Shown: piece by piece, positions 20,925 to 31,890 of the stretch
Layout of the letters: each line of letters starts with the position of its first letter
Numbering within the stretch: position 1 is the stretch's first letter
Assembly: GCA_963662175.1 (NCBI GenBank)
Contig: OY759216.1
Location: 41,743,087 to 41,807,086 of the forward strand
Direction: 5' to 3'
Length of the DNA: 64,000 nt
DNA from: Aradus depressus
Taxonomy: Eukaryota; Arthropoda; Insecta; Hemiptera; Aradidae
Translations under genes and position numbers: made by a program
Notes under the pieces: model-generated
The model's database searches: none
The model's input: only the letters and a program-made list of their open reading frames with translations
What the model was told of the DNA's origin: nothing

Positions 20925-21085
20925 ACCCCTACCCTAGGTGAATAAAAATTTAGGGTAGGCAAAATTTGGACTCCCATAGTAGAGTCGGGCTCATGTCCAC
21001 CAGAGTGACGAAAGAGCGCTTTGGTAGTAGGCGATATGACCTCGTTGTTAAAGCCCGGGTATGAGTCATAAAACCTAACCTAACC
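20925..21085 (+). repeat. SINE-A copy, 3' half
   Basis: Contains CCCTACCCTAGGTGAATAAAAATTTAGGGTAGGC, CATAGTAGAGTCGGGCTCATG, CCACCAGAGTGACGAAAGAG and the 3' end GAGTCATAAAACCTAACCTAACC. Confidence 0.85.
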
Positions 21086-21689
21086 TCTTTTATTTTAAGA
21101 GATTTTTGATGAGGTCATAATATCTTAAAATTTCAAGTTTATTGCTACAATCGTTTCTGAGTTAGAGCGTTCATTTCCAATTAAAATGTGTTCAGGAGAC
21201 CAGGAGATTTTCGTACGGTTACAATACTCATCGTAAATATTTCCGAAAATTATAAATCACTACGTCGGAGGCCATGAGGATTTTCCCTTTAATACTAGAT
21301 GATATAAAATATTTCAATGTACATATTAATCTTTGCTGTTGATGCTCTCTTGTGATTCCACTTTTGTTCCGCACTCGAACAAAGCGCTGACCATTAATTA
21401 TTTTCATCTAAATAACCTCCTCAGTCTCTCCCCTCTTCTTATTTAATTAAAGAACTCAGAAACCCCTAAAGTCTTTTTGTCTTCTGACTCGATAGTTAAT
21501 TAGTTAAAAAGTTAAATTGATTAATCGATCTTATCATTCTAATCGAGTCCCCCTTCTTTGAGCCCTTTCTTTGAGGTTCCCTGGATTGGAGACCTCTTGT
21601 CTCCATTATATTGAACATTATTTTCTGATTTATTAACAATTTATTTATTTCTGTTTTGTGCATTAAAGGAACATTAAAACTATAGTTAG
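21086..21689. other. Unassigned intron between SINE copies
   Basis: Nothing recognised. Confidence 0.4.
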
Positions 21690-22000
21690 TTATATATGGT
21701 GACTCATAACTGCCCTTTAACTATGAGATCATGTCGCCAGAACGCTCTTTCTCTGATGGACATGAGCCCGACTTTACTAAATTTTGCCTCCTCTTAATTT
21801 TTGATCATAGTAGGGGACTTCAACGAGTACCTGACATCGTACAGACTCGGGATCATCGCTTAACAATCCATCCGAAGGACGGCGTGCTTAAATTTATTTT
21901 ACCTCCCAGATGAAATAAACAAAGGGCCTCGGCCGGGTTCTGAACCCGCGATCTTGAGCTCAGTAAGCTTGCACGCATACCACTGAGCTACCGGCGCCCT
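21690..22000 (-). repeat. SINE-A, near full length
   Basis: Read on the minus strand it starts with a tRNA-like head (GGGCGCCGGTAGCTCAGTGG, then a B box GGTTCAGAACCCGG), followed by GAGGCCCTTTGTTTATTTC, CGCCGTCCTTCGGATGG and the CTCATGTCCATCAGAG body. Box A and box B spacing fits an internal RNA polymerase III promoter. Confidence 0.88.
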
Positions 22001-22085
22001 CTTGATTTTCACTATTGCGTAATGCGAACAGGAGGGGGGTCAGACGAGTGTGACGCTTTGTGACAGAGGGAGGGGGGAGATATTT

Positions 22086-22233
22086 TCAAAAATTGCGGCG
22101 TGCTGAAAGTTTTCTCACCTCCCAGATAAAAAACCTGAGGACCTCGGCCGAGTTTGGAACCCGCGATCTTGAGGTCAACACGCAAGCTCTGAGCAAGCGA
22201 CAGTATGGAGTCTCTGAGCTTCCGGCGCACCCA
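22086..22233 (-). repeat. SINE-A, 5' head only
   Basis: Carries the tRNA-like head with an insertion near the anticodon region (GAGCTTGCGTGTTGACC on the minus strand) and GAGGTCCTCAGG; the body is cut after GCACGCCG. Confidence 0.75.
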
Positions 22234-22449
22234 TTAGGAATACATAAGATTTTGAAGAAGTCTGAGGCACTAACCAGTAGACTGTATACGTCATGACTTG
22301 TTTATAAACATACTCGATAGTTTATAAAATAACCGAACTCTTGGTTATTTTAATAGAAAACACGTTTGAAGTTCCATTTAACAAAACCAGAGAATTAATC
22401 ATTTCAAAAAAGCTGTTTTTATTTTTTATCCTGTAGACTTAGTTATTGT

Positions 22450-22650
22450 AAAGCATGCCCGGACTTTAACTACGAGCTCATATCTCCTACTATCAGAGAG
22501 TCTTTTCGTCGCTGTGGTGTCCACGAGCCTGACTCTTAACGTCCCATCCGAAGGACGGCGTGCTCAAGGGTTTTTCATCTCCAAATTTGAACTTTAGGGC
22601 GATTTCGAACCTGCGATCTCGAGCTCAGTAGACAAGCACGCTACTTATAG
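22450..22650 (-). repeat. SINE-A, internally deleted
   Basis: Has the 3' body and the B-box head, but the middle block with the CCTAGGGTAGG motif is missing; the two parts join near 22540. Confidence 0.75.
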
Positions 22651-23410
22651 ATGTTTCCTATTTAATAACCGAGAGTTCAGTTAGTTCATAAACTATCCAG
22701 TATGTTTCTGAACTAGACAAGTTTGCATTCTAGTCTCTTGTTAGTTTATGAACTGGCTAAATTTTACTAATAATTAATACATTTTACTAAATAAATTCAA
22801 AGTTTACACTTTAGCTGTACCATATACATCTATAAGTGAAGCCATCGTGATTTACTTTGCTTATTGGAAAAAAGAAAACAGATTCAAAAGCAGCCAAACT
22901 TCGGTTTTTTTGAGAATTTATTTTCAAGCTCCTTATTCGCAACTGATCATATACGCAAGGGGTTGGATACAGTCCATGGCCTCGGTGTGGCTCTAAGTAT
23001 TGCGGCATTGAGTGGAATGGAAGTGGAATTGAAAGGTGAAATTGGAGGAATTGAGGCGTGGAATATGCTAAACAAAGTATATACATAGATAGATACAGCC
23101 TGCACGAGTCTATAGGCCCGGCCCGTACTTCTATAAAAGTTTGCCGATCGAATTTAACGGAACAAAACTTTTATTGCAATTTTTTTTTTCAATCTACATA
23201 AAAGTTGTAAACTGCATTCTATTAGAATAACGAAAGCTTGCAATAATATCTCAAAACCCTCCCAAGTGACGAAAAAAGGAATCATAAGCAACAAATCAAA
23301 GTTTGCGACATAACATTCTTCAGCTACTCTAACCAAACTCTGACCACGTTTTGTAGTCGATCTTTACCACTGAAATCCATAATTAGTTTAATCCCTTATT
23401 CGCGTTTTTG
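22651..23410. other. Unassigned intron
   Basis: Two open frames of 74 and 91 codons overlap on opposite strands at 22811-23088 without any recognisable motif. I leave them uncalled. Confidence 0.35.
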
Positions 23411-23971
23411 AAATGAAATGAAAATAAATTTTATTCTGGGACCGAGGTCCCCTAAGAATAAATACATGACAGACACTGGACAGAGTAACAAATAAAATGA
23501 AATATCAGTGATGGGATAAAGGTGCTACAGTGGATAAAACCAAGAGCAAAATAAATAAAACTAAGTAAAAAAAATCATTGAATAAAAATAAAATAAATAA
23601 TTATGATAAAATTAAAAATAAATAATAAATAAGTAAACTTAAAAAATAATAGTAAAAAATGAGTTAAATTACAGATTCATTAGGAAGACATCAAGATAGG
23701 ATAAATGTGTCTAAGTAAATATGTAGAGGATAAAATAAAATAAAGAGAAAAAACAGTAGGTATGTATTAAAAAACAAGCTTGTGGAGGAGGGAATCTAGC
23801 CCAGGCTTCCTATGAAATTAATTTAAGAAAAACTTATGAAAAAAATAAATAAAAAAATAAAATAAGAGGATGAAGATGAAAAGATAAATAAAATAAATAA
23901 GCAAAGACAATGAAAAAAAATAATAAAATATGTTAAGGAGAGGGAAAGTATGGAAGAAGGGGAATAAGAGG

Positions 23972-26810
23972 CTAATCAGAGGGAGAGGATTGTTTATTGA
24001 GGAGGAATTGGAATAGGGAGGATTTGAAGGAGGCCATGGAAGGAGAGTGACGGATGAAGGGAGGCAGGGAGTTCCAGAGGGAGGAGGCTTGGACAAGGAA
24101 AGAGTTGTGGAAGGCAGAGGAACGATGGGAGGGGATGAAGAGGTCCGAAGGACGGGATCTGGTGTGTCTTTGGTGGACAGAGGACTTGAATTGGAACATT
24201 TGGTAAAGGTAGTAGGGTTCTTTGGATTTTAACATTTGGAAGAGGAAGGAACCTAGGAGGTAATCACGGCGGTAAGAGGGTTTGAGCCATTTCAACTCGG
24301 AGTACCAGGGCGAGATGTGAGCATCTCTAGGGACATCGAAAACAAACCTGATGTGAGCGTTTAGGGTTCGTTGGAGTTTGTTATCGAGTCCCTTGCTCAG
24401 ATCATAATAGACCAGGCACCCGTAATCGAAATGGGGAAAGATGAGGGAGGATACGAGGAGTTGTCGGGAACTTTGTGATAGAGAGTGACGGGAGCGTTTA
24501 AATTGTGCTAGGGATTGAAAGGATTTACGGGAAATGTAGGATACGTGATCTTTCCAGGAAAGGGATTGGTCTAGGATGATACCCAGGTTTTTGACTCTCG
24601 TCGAGTAGTTAATATCGGTGTCGTCCAGCTTTAAGTGAGGGGGGTCGAGTAAGTTACTGAGGAGCTTCTTGTTGCCTAATAAAATTGCTTGAGTCTTGTC
24701 GGGATTAAGAAGGAGTTTGTTCTGTTTGGCCCAGGATGATATCGAATTGATATCATCTGATGCCTGAGAAAAAGCAAGGGGAAAGTTGGAGGGGTGAAAG
24801 GATAGATAAATTTGCAGGTCATCAGCGTAGAGATGGTATTTACAGTATCTGATGTGTTTAGGAAGGTCCAAAAGGAAGAGAGAGAAAAGAAGCGGAGAAA
24901 GGGATGAGCCTTGTGGGACACCTGAGTGGAGAGGAAGTGGGGACGAGGGTGGAGAGTTGGGGAACTTGACGGACTGAGAACGGTCTTCAAGATAGGACTG
25001 GAGCCAGAGGAGGACGCTATTGGATAGAGGGAGACTGGCTAGCTTGGAGAGGAGGATGGAATGGTCCACGGAGTCAAAGGCTTTGGAAAAGTCGAACAGT
25101 ACTAGGAGGGTCAGTTGTCTGTTGTCGATGGCGTGTCTGAAGTCTTCTGTTAGTTTCAGTAAGGCAGTTTGAGTACCATACCCGGGTCGAAAACCAGATT
25201 GGAAAGGGTCCAGGAGACTTTTGGCAAGAAGGAATTCTGAAAGTTGGGAGTGAACTATGCGTTCTAAAGGTTTGGATGAGGAGCACAGGAGAGAGATTGG
25301 GCGAAAATCTTTCGGAGCTTCAGGATTAGGGACTTTGTTGAGAGGGAGTACAAAGGCTTCTTTCCAGGCGGAAGGGAAGACGGAGTTTTGAAGGGAGAAA
25401 TTATAGATATGAAGAAGGATGGGGAATATGACTGGTAGGCAAGCTTTAAGGAAGAGGAGGGGGATGCCATCAGGGCCAAGGGCATTAGAGCGACTTTTTA
25501 GGATTATCTGGAGGAGGGTGTCGGGATAAATATAAGAGAAGAAAAGTTTATTTGGATCGAAGGATTGTGGATTTACTATTGGAGCTGGAGAAACAAGTGG
25601 GAAGTTAGGACGGGTGACAAAAAAGGAATTTAGAGTATCGGGAGAGAAAGTAGAGGGAGAAGGAGGGTTTTTGGGAGAACCTAACGAGAGCTACTGAAGA
25701 GCTACCCATCTTGACTTGGCGTTAGGTGCCTCCGCGATCAGGCTCAAAAAGTGCTGCGATTTGGCCGTCCTGATCATCGACTGAGCACGGTTTCGAAGAA
25801 CTTTGAAGGAGGAGTAGTCAGCGTCCAACCTGGATCTGTAAAACCTCCTTCTGACCGAGTCCCGCTCCTTCATTACTCTCCTGATCTCTGGGGTGATCCA
25901 TGGGGCGGGGGGGGGGGGGGGGGGGGGGGGGGGGGCGTTTGAGGAGAAATGCCTTCAACGGGGCGTGCTTGTCGAGCAGCTCTAGCAAGAGCCTGTTGAA
26001 GGTGGCCACCTTGTCGTCGATTGAAAGCAGATCGAAGATATCCTGCCAGTTCACTGCGTCAAGATCCTCTTGGAGCGTCTCGAAGGTAAGGGGCTTGAGG
26101 TTTCGGAAATAAATGGTGCTAGGAGTAAGATGAGGAGATGCTATATCGTAGGAAATTTGGATGAGGTCATGAGCGGAAAGGAAGGGAACTGTCTGTTGAG
26201 AGTAGGAGCAAAGCTTCTGTTGGGAGTCCACCAGGTAGAGATCCAGCCAGGAATGGGAGGTGGGGGTGTGATGAGTCGGGGCATAGGGAACTATGAAGAG
26301 GTTTAAGGAATAGCTGAGGTCTAGGAGGTACTTGGAGTCGGGAGAGGATGGGGATAGGAGATCGGAGTTGAAGTCCCCGGAGATGAGGATGTTACTGTAG
26401 AGGGGGATGAGGCGGAGGACAGCTGACTCGAAGGTGATGTCGAAAGGGACTTTGGGAGGTCTGTAAACTACTCCATAAAGGAGTTTAGTGGAGCCTGTTT
26501 GCACTTCTAGGAAGAGGAATTCAACTTGGGACAAAGGAGAGGAAGAGGAGGACGCACCTAGACGACGGCACTTGAGGCTGTGATGTACGAAAACAGCAAC
26601 CCCACCGCCAGGTCTGTCTAGGCGGTCATTTCTGAAGAGGAGGTGGTCAGGAAGAGAGACGGCTGAGGAGGGGATCCAGGGCTTGAGCCAGCTCTCGGAG
26701 ATAGCGACGATATGGAAGCTATTGGAAAGAAGGAAATCTGAGAACTCGTCGTGATGGGCTGGGAGGGACTGGGCGTTAACATGACAGCACTGGAGTGTAC
26801 TATATATCAT
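23972..26810 (-). pseudogene. LINE ORF2: APE endonuclease plus reverse transcriptase, two lesions
   Basis: Endonuclease part (from 26810): N12 in HVNAQSL, E39 in AISESWL, Y116 in VVYRPP, D146 and N148 in SGDFN, D190 in SWLDLYLV, and H214/D215 in SAHDL, so the catalytic set looks intact. The frame is lost in the 29-G run at 25907-25935 (minus-strand poly-C, encoding PPPP) and resumes in another frame with MKERDSVRRRFYRSR. A TAG at 25691-25693 follows WVALQ. After that stop the frame is open through GPDGIP, FRPISLL, FDFSKAFDSVDHS, SGVPQGSSLSPLLF and YADD (24818-24829), to the stop at 23972. The homopolymer frameshift could be a sequencing or assembly error, which would leave the TAG as the only true lesion. 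Confidence 0.88.
25907..25935. repeat. Poly(G) run, 29 bases, inside LINE ORF2
   Basis: This homopolymer is exactly where the endonuclease and reverse-transcriptase frames part. Length slippage or miscalling explains the frameshift. Confidence 0.95.
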
Positions 26811-27280
26811 GGGAGAGGATGAAGAAGAACACAGGGAAAGTAGAGTGAGGAGGGAGAGAGGAAGTAAGATGGTGGAGAGGAATTAGGAGAAGATAAAACA
26901 TAAGATAAATGATATAAATATTAAAAAATGACCAAGACCAGGCATCACCCTCCATGTACAAGTGTATAAAATAAAATAAAACTACAAATATAATAATAAT
27001 ACATAACATATAAAATAAACAGAAACAGAATGAAGGACGGAGACCAGGAAAAATTGTACAGGATAGAGTGATATCGTAGCGAGGGTGAATGGAGGCAGCT
27101 TTCGTAGAACCGTATGAGAACATAAGTAAGTAAGAGAACGAAAAGGAGTGGACCAGGGCAATGAGGAGTGGAGGGGGGATAAGGCGGCGGGGAAGTGAGG
27201 GAGGGGGGATGAAGGGAGGGGCGAGGTGGTGGAGGTCAGTTGTGGAGCAGGAGTGAGAGAGGTTAACATGAAAATAATAA

Positions 27281-28222
27281 CTAAATAAACTGATGCAAGT
27301 CGGGAGGCTTAGAGATCAAAACAACTGGAAGTCCTACATCCTTCCTCACGAGGACTTTGCCTCCATTCACCCAAACAAACTTCACCCTACATTCCCTTTT
27401 AAGTTTCCTAGCCTCGGCGTACAGTTTCTTGTTATAAAGGGTCAGAGACTCATTAATATAAATTGTATGGTTGGTGTTGTCCGTCCAGCCAAGATGCCGC
27501 GTACCAAAGTCCCGCTTGATTTTCTTCAGGCGTAGCATCTCGTCCCGGACGGACTGTCGCACGAACCGCACTATGACGGCAGGAGGCTGAGGAGGGTCTT
27601 CCGTCGTTGGTCGGACCAGTTGTCTAAACGAGTAGTCTACGTCTTCGGGCGCCAATTTGAGCCCGAGTCCGTGTCCAACGCTGACCACTAAGCTCACTGG
27701 TGACTCACCTGGCTTCACCGGGATCCCCCTGATCTCCAGGATGTTCCTTCGGCTGTCTTGATCCACCTTATTGAGCCTGGTCTCGAGGTCGGTCACCTTT
27801 GAGCCCAGCGCCAGGTTGGTCCGCTCCAGCGCCTCATATTTTTCGTCCAGTGCGGCAAACTGTCCCTCTATGGACCCAAGTCTCCTCTCAACCTCGGCGA
27901 TGGCCTCCCCATTGGCGGTCACCGTCCTAATGAGGTCCCTCTGCTCATCCTGAATCTGGGTCACTCTGACCAGCAGCTCCTTGAGAAGGGAATCCTCGGA
28001 CCGTGCATTCTGGGGGGTGGCAGGTCGCTCGTCGGTTGGCACAGCCCTTTTGGACGCCAAACATTGGGGGCAGCTCCACGACTTTTTTTGTGACTTCAGG
28101 TACTGCAAATCTGAGTCCTTTAGACCAGCACAAGACCCGTGAAAAATTCTCGAGCACACATGGCATTCAATGCCAGAGGCGTCGCGGGGTACGGTCAAAC
28201 TACACTTTGCACATTTGCCCAT
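27281..28222 (-). CDS. LINE ORF1 protein: PHD finger, coiled coil, RNA-binding C-terminus
   Basis: 313 residues, uninterrupted. Residues 4-54 form a PHD-type zinc finger with ligands C4, C7, C20, C23, H28, C31, C51 and C54, and a W at 49 just before the last pair. Residues about 80-145 are a heptad-rich coiled coil (EVERRLGSIEGQFAALDEKY..., SKVTDLETRLNKV), probably for multimerisation. The rest starts RRNILEIRGIP, the N-terminal signature of the L1-ORF1p-like RRM/CTD fold, with IVRFVRQSVRDEML and YINESLT. ORF1 proteins bind element RNA in the retrotransposition particle; PHD fingers occur in ORF1 of some CR1-group LINEs. The intact frame, against two lesions in ORF2, suggests recent insertion. 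Confidence 0.85.
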   Translation of the reverse strand: MGKCAKCSLTVPRDASGIECHVCSRIFHGSCAGLKDSDLQYLKSQKKSWSCPQCLASKRAVPTDERPATPQNARSEDSLLKELLVRVTQIQDEQRDLIRTVTANGEAIAEVERRLGSIEGQFAALDEKYEALERTNLALGSKVTDLETRLNKVDQDSRRNILEIRGIPVKPGESPVSLVVSVGHGLGLKLAPEDVDYSFRQLVRPTTEDPPQPPAVIVRFVRQSVRDEMLRLKKIKRDFGTRHLGWTDNTNHTIYINESLTLYNKKLYAEARKLKRECRVKFVWVNGGKVLVRKDVGLPVVLISKPPDLHQFI

Positions 28223-28765
28223 TTTGAGGAGAGGAAAAAAAAAAAAAAAAATTAAGAGGGGACAAGAGAAAAAAAAAAGAGAGAGAAAAAAAAAAAATAA
28301 TAAAAATAAGAGATAAGAAATACGTAGGCGAGGGAGATAATGAAAATAAAAAATAAAGGGATTTCACACAAGAATTAAATCACCGGAAGTAAATAAACTG
28401 AGCACTGGGAGAAATAATTAGATAAAAAATGGAAATAAATACTTCAGACGGAGCGCACCAAGTTGGATGTATACAGAACGAGAGCTGGACTGATACTGCG
28501 TTTTTAGTGGTCAAGATCGATTCGTAGTTAGAGTGGGGGGACATTTGAGGAGTGGCGACTCTGAATTCTTCCAATACCTTCAAAACGCAAGACATGAAGC
28601 CGGCTTCGTTATTACACAATATCCATAAAAGTAGAAAGATGGATATTGTTGAAAGGGTAGAGATAAAGTTGGGAAGGAAGAAAGGAGAGATCCCCATCTC
28701 AATTCTAGAGAGGGGATAGATTGTCAGCCCTCAAGCCCTCCGTGCTGCCAGTTGTGACTTAAATG
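28223..28765 (-). other. LINE 5' UTR
   Basis: Follows the ORF1 start upstream. Contains A- and AG-rich runs (28231-28300) and a G+C-richer block to about 28765, where the element-like composition ends. The exact 5' end is not marked by a clear target duplication. Confidence 0.5.
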
Positions 28766-28788
28766 GGGAAGTATAACATAACTGTCCT

Positions 28789-28818
28789 CATCCATGAAAT
28801 TTTAAATTGTTAATTTTT
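28789..28818 (+). repeat. 30-bp direct repeat, copy 1
   Basis: CATCCATGAAATTTTAAATTG, then TTAATTTTT (written in two parts), identical to 29703-29732. The two copies flank SCYL2 exon 29502-29622. Confidence 0.8.
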
Positions 28819-29049
28819 GAATAATTGTTATTTTTTTTTTATATTATTATTTTAAAGTAAGTCTTTTAAAAATGTTTTATCAGGTAGGTAACCTTTTTAT
28901 ATTACTTTATTTTATGTTACTTCATTGTTCATTTATTACATTTATTTATATTTAATAATTTCAGCGCATAGGGCTAATATTCTTATGTACTTATTTTAAA
29001 TACCTGTTTTGCTTTATTTTACCATATTACATAGAAAATAACATTATAT

Positions 29050-29052
<3 letters not shown>

Positions 29053-29113
<61 letters not shown>
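29053..29113. repeat. (AT)n microsatellite
   Basis: About 30 uninterrupted AT units. Confidence 0.95.
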
Positions 29114-29115
<2 letters not shown>

Positions 29116-29329
29116 AAATTCAATAAAGTTACATTCCCAGCTGAGCCAGATCTCATCTTCATTCAGATCCTAGTAATATGAACAGGTGCTTTCAAGATCT
29201 TCTTTATTCTTATCGGCATTTGTTCAGCCACAACTGTGACTTCACCACATCCGTTTCCTGGATAGATAAACTAAAAAAAAAAAAAATAGCTTTGTAACTG
29301 AATAATGGGTTTTTATGGGCAGATCAATG

Positions 29330-29395
29330 ATTTGGGCAACCTCGAATGCCGGCTAGCATATAGTAATAAAATCTGTGAGAGGTCAGACTAACATT
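29330..29395 (+). repeat. Jockey-like LINE 3' tail
   Basis: GGGCAACCTCGAATGCCGGCTAGCATATAGTAATAAAATCTGTGAGAGGTCAGACTA, here split by small changes, matches 30970-31024, the 3' end of the Jockey-like copy at 29830. A 3'-only copy about 100 bases upstream of the SCYL2 exon. Confidence 0.7.
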
Positions 29396-29501
29396 TTTAT
29401 TTTGCAGCATGCGAAATAATTATTTCTCACTACATCAGCCATATTGACATTGGAGTTTGTGATTGGAGCATACTAAGGTTGCGAATTTATTTGTTGTGCA
29501 G

Positions 29502-29622
29502 ATAACAGAAGCGCTGTCGTTCCTTCACAACTCGGTGCACGTACTTCACAGGAACGTCTGTCCCAGCAGCATCCTCGTCACCAAGAAGGGCACCTGGAAG
29601 TTGGGAGGACTCGAGTTCACAG
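29502..29622 (+). CDS. SCYL2: SCYL2 exon: degenerate catalytic loop
   Basis: A 121-base exon, entering in phase 0 after TTGTTGTGCAG and leaving in phase 1 before GTTAGT. The translation ITEALSFLHNSVHVLHRNV, then CPSSILVTKKGTWKLGGLEFT, aligns with human SCYL2 VSEGLSFLHSSVKMVHGNI...NKSGAWKIMGFDF. The kinase HRD motif reads HRN, so the catalytic aspartate is absent and the pseudokinase assignment holds. The exon continues directly from ...KYGILQ of 10331-10546 despite the ~19-kb intron. The next exon must begin with two bases completing a codon that starts with G; no convincing candidate was found to 64000. Confidence 0.9.
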
Positions 29623-29702
29623 GTTAGTTCACAAACATGAACATAATTATAAATGCGAAGCCATAAAACGCAGGTGTTCCAGAACAACACTTTATGGAAT
29701 CC

Positions 29703-29732
29703 CATCCATGAAATTTTAAATTGTTAATTTTT
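29703..29732 (+). repeat. 30-bp direct repeat, copy 2
   Basis: Identical to 28789-28818. The surrounding bases differ, so this is not a long duplication. Confidence 0.8.
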
Positions 29733-29829
29733 AAGTAGTTACTTTATTTATTGGAGTTTTATTTAATTTATTCATTTTCAATTTGCCAACACACCAGTTC
29801 GGTTTGTGATCTCAATACTCCACTACTCA

Positions 29830-31025
29830 ACAGTGTTTTCGGGTTGTCAATTTTATTTCTAATGCTCTAGAATGCAAAGAGTATTGGGTGGGTGCCTTTC
29901 TCGACGTGGCGCAAGCCTTTGATCGAGTCTAGCTCCGGGCTGCTCTTCGATCTGAAACACTTCCTTCCCAGTAACTACTACTTCAGCGTCAAAACCTATC
30001 TCTATGATCGTCACTTCAAGGTCCGTATAGGCTCGGAGTACTCAGAATTTGTGGCTCTTCGGGCCTGTGTCCCCCAAGGATGCATCTTTGATTCTATCCT
30101 CTACAAGCATCCTTGATCATGTCCTCTACAAAACATACACTGTCGACATTGCTATACCCTTAATAACCAATTACGCAGTCGACGCTGCGATCCTGTCCAC
30201 CAATCCTGACCCTAATGTAGCCTCTCTCCTTCACCAGGAACACCTCGATGAAATTGAGAAATGGTGTAACCTATGGCGAATAAAGAACTGAAATGCGTAG
30301 AAGTTACATTCAGACCGCCATAAAACTTCTTCTTCAAAAAAACTAATTCCTACTTCCAACCAGGTACTTAGACAGCCGACTGATGTAAAAGCCACTCACA
30401 ACGACGATGTACGTAGTAGTCCGAAACGACGATCTAACTCTCGTCGTTGTGAGTGGGTTTCTACACACAACTTTCTACTGCAAACAAACTGACATTTTAC
30501 AAGACTTTAATACGCCTAGCATGGACATACGACCTCGAATTATGTGGTAAAACCAATCCAATATAAACCGCATTCAAGCTTTCCAGTTCAAAGTTCTCCG
30601 TCGAATTTAATTCCTTCTACGTCACCAATAAATTACTTCTTCAATACCTAAATATCTGACCATTCAGGAACTAATCCAATCCCGATTCTTAATCTTCCCC
30701 AATAAATTTTCATCCCATTCTAACCCATTTGCACAAGTCCTATCCCCTCAATCCCAACCTGACAATGCTCCACGCCGTCTGATTAGGAAGTGGCCTCGAG
30801 ATCTTTTAAGTGAAATTTAAACATTTTGCTATTTTCTAGAGTGTCAGCGTGTGACTTCTCTCATCATGTGACGTAGACACTTATTTATGTATATAGTTAT
30901 CATATTTCCTTATTATGTATATTGTATATTTTACTTTTTAGATTATTTTATTAGATAGCGTAATGATGAGGGCAATCTCGAAAGCCAGATAGCACATAAT
31001 AATAAAATCTGTGAGAGGTCAGACT
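29830..31025 (+). pseudogene. Jockey-like LINE reverse transcriptase remnant
   Basis: Shows GAFLDVAQAFDRV (about 29910; RT domain with AFD), a decayed PQG block near 30065 (SPKDAS/VPQGC in adjacent frames), and HLDEIEKWCNLWRIKN (30240-30290; the conserved post-YADD block). The tail leads into a 3' UTR and the 3' end AATAAAATCTGTGAGAGGTCAGACTA at 31000-31025. It contains many stops and shifts, including tandem repetition of ATCCTTGATCATGTCCTCTAC-like text around 30090-30130. Confidence 0.8.
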
Positions 31026-31235
31026 ACAATTTATTTTTCAATCTGTAAAAAAATATTGTTTATTTGATCAATTGAAAAAGGACAAATACAGAAGATAAAA
31101 GAAAACTAAATTTGACAGTACATCCAAGAAGAATACACTTCGTTATTTATTCCTATCAGCTCACAGAATGGATCAATATTTATGGAAATTAGCTTATGAA
31201 ATTCAGAAATGTACATTGAACAAAAGAAAAAAGTT

Positions 31236-31362
31236 GACGCAGTCGACGCTGCGATCCTGTCCACCAATCCTGACCCTAATATAGCCTCTCTCCTTCACCA
31301 GGAACACCTCGATGAAATTGAGAAATGGTGTAACCTATGGCGAATAAAGAACTGAAATGCGT
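31236..31362 (+). repeat. Second copy of a Jockey-like RT segment
   Basis: Nearly identical (one mismatch visible) to 30173-30299, starting GCAGTCGACGCTGCGATCCTG and ending AACTGAAATGCGTAG. It stands alone about 210 bases after the 3' end of the first copy, so it looks like a local duplication rather than an independent insertion. Confidence 0.85.
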
Positions 31363-31639
31363 AGATAATTAATTAGAAGCAGAAATCTATATATTACATG
31401 ATGGGCATTTGTATATTACATTTTACCGGTAGAATGTCTACAAAATTTGAAATAAGATGAGAAAAAGCAAGAAATCTGCAAAGGAAAAATGAACCAAACA
31501 TAAAACGGAATTAAAATATATTATAATATTATAATTGACTGGGTGGTGTTTAGAGGACTATGTTTCGTTGACATATTGATAACAAGATAACGGTCATTGA
31601 ATAAATTCAAATTGTGAATCTAGACGCTTAAAATTAAAT

Positions 31640-31705
31640 TTTTCAAAATCATTTCATACTGGCATTGGGTATATGAAAGTAATGAGTTGGCGTCTGCTCT
31701 ATTTG
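31640..31705. repeat. MITE-1 fragment
   Basis: CATTTCATACTGGCATTGGGTATATGAAAGTAATG is the inner arm of MITE-1. Confidence 0.55.
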
Positions 31706-31739
31706 AATCGCCTATTGTTGCATATCAACATTTTTTCTC

Positions 31740-31890
31740 TCTAGGCTTTTTTTACTTTACGCTATATGAAGTATAGGAGAAGTTATGTAATTGGTCAGAA
31801 ATTTGATGCGATTTTTCAACTGAAATTAATGTTTTCCGACATCCTGTTTGCAAATATGAAAAAAAAAAAAAAGTCTGTCTATGTGTGTTC
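31740..31890 (+). repeat. Family C leading end
   Basis: TATGAAGTATAGGAGAAGTTATGTAATTGGTCAG, GTTTTCCGACATCCTG and GTCTGTCTATGTGTG match the leading 130 bases of family C. Confidence 0.7.

Larger units (their letters stand above)
23411..28765 (-). mobile_element. Nearly complete CR1/L2-like LINE
   Basis: A minus-strand non-LTR retrotransposon. It has a 5' UTR (about 28765-28223), ORF1 with a PHD finger (28222-27281), a spacer of about 470 bases, ORF2 with endonuclease and reverse transcriptase (26810-23972), and a 3' UTR ending CCCAGAATAAAATTTATTTTCATTTCATTTC at 23411, a short-repeat tail rather than poly(A). ORF2 has one frameshift and one stop. No RNase H follows the reverse transcriptase; the C-terminus has the WNSLP---R-S-S--SFKSSL pattern usual in the CR1/L2/Jockey assemblage. 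3'-only relatives lie at 20411-20600, 20640-20905 and 50068-50345. It sits inside the ~19-kb SCYL2 intron in antisense orientation. Confidence 0.85.

Noticed and set aside
22811..23088. Two overlapping open frames of 91 and 74 codons
   Set aside because: Antiparallel overlap, no motif and no splice context.
24676..25485. Additional minus-strand frames over the LINE reverse transcriptase
   Set aside because: They are out-of-frame shadows of the ORF2 reading frame.
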